From NCBI GenBank assembly GCA_024401565.1, contig JAKSKU010000002.1, positions 32,617 to 96,616 of the forward strand: a DNA stretch of 64,000 nucleotides, given 5' to 3'. The translations under genes and the position numbers were made by a program. Shown here piece by piece: positions 1 to 7,773 of the stretch (position 1 is its first letter; each line of letters begins with the position of its first letter). This stretch comes from Paludibacteraceae bacterium (GTDB taxonomy: Bacteria > Bacteroidota > Bacteroidia > Bacteroidales > Paludibacteraceae). The notes below the pieces were generated by a model. It saw only the letters and a list, made by a program, of their open reading frames with translations. It ran no database searches and was not told the DNA's origin.

Positions 1-3000
1 ATGCACTCTTCTCTGGCTTCTCTACCTTCTGGCCCAACATGATCTTTGTAGCCAACTCGATGAAGTTGATCTTCAATACCTTTGATACGAATGGGAAGCT
101 TCGTGATGAACGCAAGTTACACTCGATAACCTTGATCTCGTTGTTCTTAGCCAAGAACTGGATATTGAATGGTCCTGAGATATGAAGCGCAGCAGCAATC
201 TTTCTTGCGATTGCCTTGATTCTGCGTACTGTCTCAACGTAAATCTTCTGTGGTGGGAACTGAGTTGTGGCGTCACCTGAGTGAACTCCGGCAAACTCAA
301 TATGCTCAGAGATTGCGTAAACTACGATCTCTCCGTTCTGTGCCACGGCATCGATCTCGATCTCCTTGCATCTCTCCATGAACTCAGAGATTACAACTGG
401 ATGCTTCTTAGATACGTTAGCTGCAAGCTTCAAGAAGTTCTCAAGCTGCGACTTGTCGTAGCAAACATTCATTGCTGCTCCAGAAAGCACGTATGATGGA
501 CGAACCAAAACTGGGAATCCTACCTGATCAACGAATCCGTAGATGTCCTCAAGGCTTGTCAACTCGCTCCAACGTGGCTGGTCGATACCAAGCTCATCAC
601 ACATTGAAGAGAATTTCTGACGGTCCTCAGCACGGTCGATATCCACAGCCTGTGTACCAAGCAATGTGACTCCGGCGTCTGACAACTTAACTGCCAAGTT
701 GTTTGGAATCTGTCCTCCTGTCGACACGATAACACCCTTAGGATTCTCCATCTCTAGGATATCCATTACGCGCTCGAAACTCAACTCGTCGAAGTAAAGT
801 CTGTCACACATATCGTAGTCTGTCGACACTGTCTCTGGGTTGTAGTTGATCATCACTGAGCGAAGACCCTCCTTGCGGATTGTGTTAAGAGCGTTGACTC
901 CACACCAGTCGAACTCTACTGATGATCCGATACGGTATGCACCCGAACCAAGTACTACGACTGACTTGTGGTCGCCTACATACTTGACATCGCTTGCTGT
1001 ACCGCAATATGTTACATATAGATAATTTGTCTGAGCTGGATACTCAGCAGCAAGTGTATCGATCTGCTTAACAACTGGCACGATACCTTTGCTCTTTCTG
1101 TGAGCACGGACATTCAAAATCTCTTTCTCGATAACGTTGTTGTCACACTTAGTGACTAGACGAGCGATCTGGAAGTCTGAGAATCCTAACTGCTTTGAAC
1201 GAAGTAGGATATTGTCTGGCAACTCCTTCAATGAGTTGAAGCCTGCCAACTCCTTCTCAAGATTGATGATATTCTCAAGTTTCTGCAAGAACCACAAGTC
1301 GATCTTAGTCAAATCGTGGATCTTCTGAATTGAATAACCTTCGTGAAGTGCCTGAGCAAGATAGAAGATACGCTTATCTGTTGGCTGAGACAAAGCAGCG
1401 TCCAAATTGTCGGACATCAAATCCTTGTTTGCAACGAATCCGTGCATTCCCTGACCGATCATACGTAGACCCTTCTGGATGCTCTCCTCGAATGTACGTC
1501 CGATAGCCATGATCTCACCTACTGACTTCATTGAAGATCCAAGCAAGCGGCTAACTCCCTGGAACTTACCAAGATCCCAACGAGGAATCTTACATACGAT
1601 ATAGTCAAGAGCAGGCTCGAAGAATGCTGAAGTCTCCTTTGTCACTGAGTTCTTCAACTCAGGCAAAGCGTAACCCATACCAAGTTTTGCAGCGACGAAT
1701 GCAAGAGGATAACCTGTTGCCTTTGATGCCAATGCAGATGAACGAGATAGACGTGCGTTGACCTCGATTACTCGGTAATCCTCGCTCTGTGGATCGTAAG
1801 CATACTGCACATTACACTCACCGACGATTCCGATGTGGCGGATGATCTTGATTGCAGTCTCACGAAGTTTGTGATAATCCTTGTTTGAAAGTGTCTGCGA
1901 CGGTGCGACTACGATAGACTCACCTGTGTGGATTCCAAGTGGGTCGAAGTTCTCCATATTACATACCGTAATACAGTTGTCGTACTTATCACGTACAACC
2001 TCGTACTCAACCTCTTTCCATCCCTTCAACGACTTCTCTACCAACACCTGTGGAGAGTAAGAGAATGCCTTCTCAACAAGTACCTTCAACTCATCATCGT
2101 TGTTGCAGAAACCAGATCCTAGTCCACCAAGTGCGTAAGCTGCACGCACGATGACTGGATAACCTAGCATGTTTGCTGCCTTCAACGCGTGATCAAGGTC
2201 TGTCACAGCCTCACTCTTAATATAGTTGACGTTGATCTCTGCCAACTTAGAGTTGAAGATCTCGCGGTCCTCTGTATCGATGATTGCCTGTACTGGTGTA
2301 CCAAGCACCTCGATGTTGTATTTCTTTAGAATGCCACTCTCGTAAAGAGCAACACCACAGTTCAACGCTGTCTGTCCACCGAACGACAAGAAGATTCCGT
2401 CTGGACGCTCCTTCTGTATAACTCTCTCTACGAACTCAGGAGTTACAGGCAAGAAGTAAACCTTGTCGGCAACACCCTCAGATGTCTGGACTGTAGCGAT
2501 GTTTGGATTGATCAAAACTGTCTTGATTCCCTCTTCACGAAGTGCCTTCAAAGCCTGTGAACCAGAGTAGTCGAACTCTCCAGCCTCACCGATCTTCAAC
2601 GCACCTGAACCAAGAAGCAATACCTTGTTGTACTTCTTAGGGCCTGTGAACTTACCCTCGTCGATGATGCTGACTGGCTTTGTGCTCTTCTGAGCCACCA
2701 TGTCTACGAATGTATCGAAAAGGAATTCAGTGTCAGTCGGACCAGAGCAAGCCTCTGGGTGGAACTGAGCCGAGAAGAATGGTTTTGATTTGTGACGGAT
2801 TCCCTCATTTGTACCGTCGTTCATATTAATGAACAATGGCTCCCAATCTGAAGGGATTGTATTATTATCAACGGCGAAACCGTGATTCTGCGAAGTGATA
2901 TAAGCACGTGTGCTGCCCACCATGCTCACTGGCTGGTTGTGGCTACGGTGACCGTACTTCAATTTATATGTCTGAGCTCCTGCTGCGATTGAAAGCAACT

Positions 3001-3769
3001 GGTTACCCATACAGATACCAAAGATTGGCTTGTTGTTCTTCAATGCGACGCGGATATTCTCCACTGTCTTTCCACAAAGAGCAGGGTTACCCGGACCGTT
3101 AGAGATGAATAGTCCGTCGTACTCTAGAGTGTTGAAATCGTAGTCCCAAGGCACGCGAGTTAGGGTAACGTCACGCTTCAACAAACAACGGATAATATTA
3201 TTCTTGACACCACAGTCGACCATCACGATCTTGTTCTTTCCCTTACCGTAAGTGACAACCTCCTTGCAGCTAACCTTAGCAACAAGATTCTCCAAGTTAG
3301 GGTCAACGAATGGAATGTCCTTATTCTCATCAGGGAAAACCAACTTACCCTTCATAGCACCCTTCTCACGAACAATCTTCGTAAGCTCTCGAGTGTCGAT
3401 TCCACAGATACCAGGAACCTTCTCTGCCTTTAGCCAATCGCCTAGGCTCTTGACTGCGTTCCAGTGGCTGTAGCGATCTGAATAGTCGGAAATGATGATT
3501 GCAGATGCCTGGATTTTGTCAGATTCATAAAATTTGGAAATACCAAACTCGTCCTTTTCATCACTAGGAACACCGTAGTTTCCTACAAGAGGGAAAGTAA
3601 CTGTTAGCAACTGGCCTGCGTAAGATGGGTCCGTCAAACTTTCTGGATAACCAACCATGGCTGTGGCGAAAACCACCTCACCAGAAACAGGAGCCTCGTA
3701 ACCAAACGATTTTCCTTCAAAAACGGTACCGTCTTCAAGCACCAAATTTAATGGTCTGTATGCGTGCAT
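1..3769 (-). CDS. carAB: Fused carbamoyl-phosphate synthase, CarA-CarB in one polypeptide (3' end outside window)
   Basis: This makes carbamoyl phosphate from glutamine, bicarbonate and ATP for pyrimidine and arginine synthesis. Translating the minus strand from the ATG at 3769 gives about 1256 codons with no stop before the window edge. Residues 1 to about 355 are a CarA-type glutaminase with the nucleophile motif GICMGNQ and a downstream HPEA motif. After a short linker (about 2640-2690) the frame continues into CarB at LLLGSGALKIGEAGEFDYSG. Both ATP-grasp halves are present; about 190 residues, including the allosteric domain, lie beyond base 1. I checked the A-B junction codon by codon and it is in frame. 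Bacterial CarA and CarB are normally separate, while fusion is the animal CAD/CPS arrangement. A second, unfused carB lies at 48336-51557. Confidence 0.93.
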   Translation of the reverse strand, partial: MHAYRPLNLVLEDGTVFEGKSFGYEAPVSGEVVFATAMVGYPESLTDPSYAGQLLTVTFPLVGNYGVPSDEKDEFGISKFYESDKIQASAIIISDYSDRYSHWNAVKSLGDWLKAEKVPGICGIDTRELTKIVREKGAMKGKLVFPDENKDIPFVDPNLENLVAKVSCKEVVTYGKGKNKIVMVDCGVKNNIIRCLLKRDVTLTRVPWDYDFNTLEYDGLFISNGPGNPALCGKTVENIRVALKNNKPIFGICMGNQLLSIAAGAQTYKLKYGHRSHNQPVSMVGSTRAYITSQNHGFAVDNNTIPSDWEPLFINMNDGTNEGIRHKSKPFFSAQFHPEACSGPTDTEFLFDTFVDMVAQKSTKPVSIIDEGKFTGPKKYNKVLLLGSGALKIGEAGEFDYSGSQALKALREEGIKTVLINPNIATVQTSEGVADKVYFLPVTPEFVERVIQKERPDGIFLSFGGQTALNCGVALYESGILKKYNIEVLGTPVQAIIDTEDREIFNSKLAEINVNYIKSEAVTDLDHALKAANMLGYPVIVRAAYALGGLGSGFCNNDDELKVLVEKAFSYSPQVLVEKSLKGWKEVEYEVVRDKYDNCITVCNMENFDPLGIHTGESIVVAPSQTLSNKDYHKLRETAIKIIRHIGIVGECNVQYAYDPQSEDYRVIEVNARLSRSSALASKATGYPLAFVAAKLGMGYALPELKNSVTKETSAFFEPALDYIVCKIPRWDLGKFQGVSRLLGSSMKSVGEIMAIGRTFEESIQKGLRMIGQGMHGFVANKDLMSDNLDAALSQPTDKRIFYLAQALHEGYSIQKIHDLTKIDLWFLQKLENIINLEKELAGFNSLKELPDNILLRSKQLGFSDFQIARLVTKCDNNVIEKEILNVRAHRKSKGIVPVVKQIDTLAAEYPAQTNYLYVTYCGTASDVKYVGDHKSVVVLGSGAYRIGSSVEFDWCGVNALNTIRKEGLRSVMINYNPETVSTDYDMCDRLYFDELSFERVMDILEMENPKGVIVSTGGQIPNNLAVKLSDAGVTLLGTQAVDIDRAEDRQKFSSMCDELGIDQPRWSELTSLEDIYGFVDQVGFPVLVRPSYVLSGAAMNVCYDKSQLENFLKLAANVSKKHPVVISEFMERCKEIEIDAVAQNGEIVVYAISEHIEFAGVHSGDATTQFPPQKIYVETVRRIKAIARKIAAALHISGPFNIQFLAKNNEIKVIECNLRSSRSFPFVSKVLKINFIELATKIMLGQKVEKPEKSA

Positions 3770-4037
3770 ATTTCTTTTAATTTTTTCAGTTCTTAAAAAA
3801 TCGCACAAATTTCGTGATAATTTTTGATTATAGAAAGAGATTTTTGAAAAAATCCTCAAATTGTGGATAACGTGGAGACGTTTCAACAAAATCTAGCAGA
3901 ATATGTTACAAAACATGAATCTATATAAGGCAGAGAATCTAATAAGAGTTCTATACAAGATGTTTTGTGGAAATATGAAGATAGTAAAAGGATCAGCACT
4001 TACGTACCGACCCTGATTGCACATTTAGTACCAGATA
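3770..4037. other. Intergenic region with one direct-repeat copy
   Basis: This is the 267-bp gap between the end of the TIR operon and the start of the carAB fusion. It carries the first copy of the 60-bp repeat (3854-3913). I see no strong TAnnTTTG promoter for carAB; the best candidate, reading GAAATTTG on the minus strand, has one mismatch. I see no clear terminator for the TIR operon. Confidence 0.6.
3854..3913 (+). repeat. 60-bp perfect direct repeat, copy 1, downstream edge of the TIR cassette
   Basis: The 60 bases from CCTCAAATTGTGG to TGTTACAAAA are identical to 11791-11850. The match continues for six more bases after one mismatch. The two copies are in the same orientation, 7937 bp apart, and lie just outside the five-gene TIR/channel operon. 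One frame of the repeat reads as a plausible short protein C-terminus (PQIVDNVETFQQN and so on), so it may be a leftover gene end, but this frame closes quickly upstream in both copies. Confidence 0.95.
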
Positions 4038-5387
4038 TCACATAACTGTTAGCTTCTCATCTTCCATCAGCAAACGTACCCCTATTTCGAAATAACCATC
4101 TCTAAATTCCTGACGACTTGAACAGCAACAATATGCTTTGTCTGTATGGTAAGAACCTCCACATAATATCCAACCATTATTGGACGTACTACACATTTCC
4201 CATGCAAGACCAGACATGTCGTACAAGCCTAGTTCATTCGGCATCTTTGTAGCTACGGCAGGCATTCCAGATTCGGAAGAACGAGGATTGTTGTAACAAG
4301 CGACGTCGTCCGCAATATCACTTCCAGCATAATTAGTCTTTTTTTTATTCTTCTTTCCTCCTCTTGCCGCGAACTCCCACTCAGTCTCTGTTGGCAAACG
4401 GAATACCTTATGAGTCAACTCACTTAATCTTTGAACGAAAGTAACAACTTCATATTCATGTCTAAATATCCTTGGTTCATTGCCACAACTTGGTTCTCCT
4501 CCCATCACCGCACGCCACAAAGCCTCAGTCACAACAGTCTCACTGAAATAACAATTACGCTTCAATGCCAACGTTCCTCCATTTACATTTAAAGAGCCAG
4601 CCTCAACCAACTTCATATCTAAAGCCGCTCCATTCACATCAAACGATAGAGTTTCAGGATATTGAATTGGTGCTTTAAAATCCGGAATTGATTTTTTTGT
4701 TTCATGAGTTAAGTCCGCATTGACACGAGGAGATCCTGTATTGGCTTTTGCAAATTCAACTTTTCTAAGAACCTCAGCGTCAACAATCCTGACGTCCTCC
4801 AAATCAACTCTTTCTCCAGACTCTAATGAGATACACGAAAGACAATACTCTCCTTTAGACAAAGGAAATTTTGTAATTTTATCTGCCAATGCATCACCTC
4901 TTTCCTCTTCATCAATCAACACATGACAGTCTTCATTAGGTTTGATTTTTAAATTTATTAGTTGTGATTTTGTATCAACTATATCTTCAGCTAAAAAAGA
5001 CTTAATGTCTTTAATTAATTTTTCTATCTGCTGAGGGTCTTGAGCATCAATATTATTTTTGGATTGAAAGTTAAATCTAAATATATTGTACAATTCAGTC
5101 TTATCCAAATTGACCAATATACATTTTTTGCTACCTTTTGCATATAGCAACTCCTTAACTGTGTAATCCTCTTGTAAATCAATAGACAAATGAGTTTTGG
5201 AGTACATGAACAAAAATATACTCGCATTATCAATTGCGGAACATATTTTACTCTCAAATTGAGCACTACTTTCTATACCTTCTAAATCTATCCAACAAAT
5301 TTCGCCTAAGCTGCTTTCTATCTGTTCAACAACAGGCAAAACCAAAGACTTATCCAGTCTTTTATAACTTACGAATATCTTTTTCAT
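4038..5387 (-). CDS. TIR domain protein with PEGA-like linker and C-terminal FGE/SUMF1-like domain
   Basis: This is the last gene of the TIR operon. Residues 1 to about 135 form a TIR domain starting KKIFVSYKR. The glutamate in the catalytic position is E79 (DYTVKEL), with Tyr in place of the usual Trp before it, so NAD+ cleavage is plausible but unproven. Residues of about 145-215 (NEDCHVLIDEEE) resemble a PEGA-like beta domain and match the same module in the TIR gene at 7774. Residues of about 255-440 are a formylglycine-generating-enzyme-like (C-type lectin fold) domain with RLPTETEWEFAARGG and NELGLYDMSGLAWEM. In TIR proteins such domains more likely sense ligands than modify sulfatases. 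An 80-bp gap separates it from the gene upstream. The coding region is visibly AT-rich. Confidence 0.85.
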   Translation of the reverse strand: MKKIFVSYKRLDKSLVLPVVEQIESSLGEICWIDLEGIESSAQFESKICSAIDNASIFLFMYSKTHLSIDLQEDYTVKELLYAKGSKKCILVNLDKTELYNIFRFNFQSKNNIDAQDPQQIEKLIKDIKSFLAEDIVDTKSQLINLKIKPNEDCHVLIDEEERGDALADKITKFPLSKGEYCLSCISLESGERVDLEDVRIVDAEVLRKVEFAKANTGSPRVNADLTHETKKSIPDFKAPIQYPETLSFDVNGAALDMKLVEAGSLNVNGGTLALKRNCYFSETVVTEALWRAVMGGEPSCGNEPRIFRHEYEVVTFVQRLSELTHKVFRLPTETEWEFAARGGKKNKKKTNYAGSDIADDVACYNNPRSSESGMPAVATKMPNELGLYDMSGLAWEMCSTSNNGWILCGGSYHTDKAYCCCSSRQEFRDGYFEIGVRLLMEDEKLTVM

Positions 5388-5467
5388 ATTCTTTTACTTA
5401 TAATTCCAAAAATCAGTAAATGTATCAAACATTGGAAACATTAACCCAACAACTTTTCCTACTTTTT

Positions 5468-6661
5468 TTAATATGGATGTTCTTCAGAACACTTTGTATC
5501 AAAAGAGTCATAATCAATTAGCTCAGGATGTTTTTTTGAGCCACAACGATCACATTGGAACATCACATCTCTAAAGTTAGCATGACGTAACTTGTTCTTG
5601 CCCGAACAAGCATTCAAGCCTTGGGACCTACCACACTCATCAGAAATTGTGAAATATTTGTAGGATTGTTTTGCTTTATGTGGCATAGTTGCAACAACGT
5701 AACAATCGCAAGCCGAATTGGAACATTTCAAGACAATGTGTTCTCCATCACCCAGACCAGCCTTAAGTGGAACTATATCTCCTCCACATTTTGGACAAAA
5801 CACAGATGGATTGACAATCTCTGACGGAACAATAGTTCCAAGATCTGAGATTTGCTTAAGCTTATCTAACAAATTAAAATTAGATAATGGAGTAACAGGC
5901 GTTCCGTCTCCATATAACTCGTAGTTACTACAATCACTGAAATTTGACACATTTCCCGTATAAAGTATTTTGTACGCTTCCGTATTGAAATCACCTTTAT
6001 ACTCAGCTTCACCTCGTATACTTGAAGAAAATATCTTTAAGCAATAAGTCCTAACATCTTGCTCCTCTTGATTTAGTTCTCCTGGATCAATCTCCTTCAA
6101 CTTTCCGACACCCTCCTTCATCATATCTATCGTTCTTTTGTTATGATTGTCACTATAACATGTCTTCACGATAGACATCATCTTTTGCATGAATTCGGGT
6201 CGAACTCCATAACTTCCTTTTGAGTATTGCGACTTTATCTCGTTTTTAGAAATCTCATTTTTTTGTATTTCATGTTTCCCTCCTACACTTTTTAACAATT
6301 CGCAAAGTGCTTCATCAAAATTATTAAAAGCAGAGATATGCTGAAAGATATCAAGATTAAACCAATCTTCCGGATAAGAAAAGTTTTCTATATCATAAGG
6401 AATAAAAGTTATTTTATTGTTGTTAAAAGCTCTATTTATTTCAGATTGTACCCAACGAGACTTCGCTGATTGGCTACTTGCAATCAAAACAAAATAACTA
6501 CAATTATCAATAGCTAATGGTATATCCTTGTTATAAGTAGTACCACCACTTAGATTTCGTGGTGCCATCCAACAGATAACACCATTTTTTTCTAGAAAAT
6601 CACGTACAACAATTGCCTTATCAGTATTCTTTGTGCTATATGAAATAAATACAGTATGCAT
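5468..6661 (-). CDS. TIR domain protein with C-terminal zinc-ribbon-like cysteine clusters
   Basis: Residues 1 to about 140 are a TIR domain of the WMAPR type (VFISYST, then CWMAPRNLSGG), common in bacterial TIR proteins. W70 and E74 (SRWVQSEI) fit the catalytic glutamate region, so NADase activity is possible. Residues of about 150-280 have no domain I recognise and look mostly helical. Near residue 290 a CPKCGG motif followed by CSNSACDC suggests a four-cysteine zinc ribbon. A second pair (CDRCG) and a late cysteine lie near the C-terminus. Zinc ribbons could bind nucleic acid or protein, perhaps as the trigger sensor; this is inference. It lies 32 bp downstream of the TIR-FISUMP gene in the same operon. 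Confidence 0.82.
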   Translation of the reverse strand: MHTVFISYSTKNTDKAIVVRDFLEKNGVICWMAPRNLSGGTTYNKDIPLAIDNCSYFVLIASSQSAKSRWVQSEINRAFNNNKITFIPYDIENFSYPEDWFNLDIFQHISAFNNFDEALCELLKSVGGKHEIQKNEISKNEIKSQYSKGSYGVRPEFMQKMMSIVKTCYSDNHNKRTIDMMKEGVGKLKEIDPGELNQEEQDVRTYCLKIFSSSIRGEAEYKGDFNTEAYKILYTGNVSNFSDCSNYELYGDGTPVTPLSNFNLLDKLKQISDLGTIVPSEIVNPSVFCPKCGGDIVPLKAGLGDGEHIVLKCSNSACDCYVVATMPHKAKQSYKYFTISDECGRSQGLNACSGKNKLRHANFRDVMFQCDRCGSKKHPELIDYDSFDTKCSEEHPY

Positions 6662-6693
6662 AATCTATAATAATATCAAACTTGTCAAAAATC

Positions 6694-7728
6694 TTACTTT
6701 TTACTCATGACAGGACGAATAGGAAATCCATTATATCTATAAGATGATTGCACTTCCTTTGTTTGAGACGACAAGAAAAGATTATAAGATTTTATCGTTT
6801 TATCTTTTCGTACAAAAGAACTCCAATAATAAGCGTATTTTTCGTCCTTAAGTACATTTGAAGCAACGAACCCTGTAAATGGCAAGAAAATCCAGTTGTG
6901 ATTTGTAGTGCTACTTACTTTATATCCATAGGTTTCATTTAAGGAACATAACACCCAATTACAGTTGTCAATCAATTCGTCAAACTCTATGTTTGTGGGC
7001 ATTCTCCAATTATTACCAATATTTTTTGTCGCTGCGTCAAATTCTTTTGTCAGTACGCCTTTATCATTAATGATATTCGATTTTATCAGATTAAATTCAT
7101 CTCCACAAGACTTTGCTGTCTTAGAGTCATACCAATCCTTTGTTACCGTCTCTCCCCAAGCAAAATAATCTCCTACTTCTTCGAGTTTCGACGCTCCAAT
7201 ATTGCAAGTTGCCCACAATAAGCCACTTGGCAAACCAAGATCAACAAATTCATGTAAATCTTCCTTGGCATTAGATGTAGACGTTGCATGCTCTTTCTCG
7301 TAAGGTATTTCACTAGTCACTTTTGATTTATCCTCGCCAATTCCACATTGTTTCTTCACTGCTCTCAATAGTTTTTCTTGCCAACCTTCATTTTCAGTAT
7401 CGACATAATCAATTTGATCCCAGTCAAACATTATCTCATCATTTTGAGTAGCACCTTTTAATAGAACAGGAATAATTCTTTTTCCTTTTCTTTTGGCATG
7501 ACCGAATTCCTTACCTACCCATTCTGAATCTACAGCATTATCTGAAAGCATGTAAAGAAATTCACTACATTCATTAATGGCAGCTATGATAACTTTTTTG
7601 AATTCTTCACCACTTTCTATTCCAGTAAAATCTATCCAGCAATCAATGCCGTTCTTTTCAAGCAAATCCACGATGGGATATACTTCCTCTATGTCCTTAC
7701 GGGCATAACTTATAAATACTTTAGCCAT
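6694..7728 (-). CDS. TIR domain protein with C-terminal FISUMP-like domain
   Basis: Residues 1 to about 130 are a TIR domain (KVFISYARKD, CWIDFTGIESG) with W70 and E74 at the expected catalytic site (SEWVGKEF). Residues of about 160-340 match the Fibrobacter succinogenes major paralogous (FISUMP) domain: VDLGLPSGLLWATCNIGAS, GDYFAWGET, WRMPT, LPFTGF, YYWSS and a final GFPIRPV. This domain is common on secreted Bacteroidota proteins, so finding it on a TIR protein without a signal peptide is unusual. It is thought to be related to the C-type lectin fold, as is the FGE domain two genes downstream; a binding or recognition role is inferred. The gene lies 45 bp after the TIR-Hsp70-like gene. Confidence 0.84.
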   Translation of the reverse strand: MAKVFISYARKDIEEVYPIVDLLEKNGIDCWIDFTGIESGEEFKKVIIAAINECSEFLYMLSDNAVDSEWVGKEFGHAKRKGKRIIPVLLKGATQNDEIMFDWDQIDYVDTENEGWQEKLLRAVKKQCGIGEDKSKVTSEIPYEKEHATSTSNAKEDLHEFVDLGLPSGLLWATCNIGASKLEEVGDYFAWGETVTKDWYDSKTAKSCGDEFNLIKSNIINDKGVLTKEFDAATKNIGNNWRMPTNIEFDELIDNCNWVLCSLNETYGYKVSSTTNHNWIFLPFTGFVASNVLKDEKYAYYWSSFVRKDKTIKSYNLFLSSQTKEVQSSYRYNGFPIRPVMSKK

Positions 7729-7773
7729 AATTGAATTCTTTTATGATTTAGTATGATAAATCAATATCTAAGT

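Noticed and set aside
1-3769. carAB region as a pseudogene or frameshift
   Set aside because: The minus-strand frame is open from 3769 to base 1, and the A-B junction was checked codon by codon. The gene is merely cut by the window edge.
3854-3926. Short plus-strand frame in the 60-bp repeat as a gene
   Set aside because: Only about 20 codons before stops in both copies and no start codon; it could be a gene remnant but cannot be supported as a gene.
4038-7728. FGE and FISUMP ends as targets of a diversity-generating retroelement
   Set aside because: No reverse transcriptase, template repeat or accessory gene is in the window.
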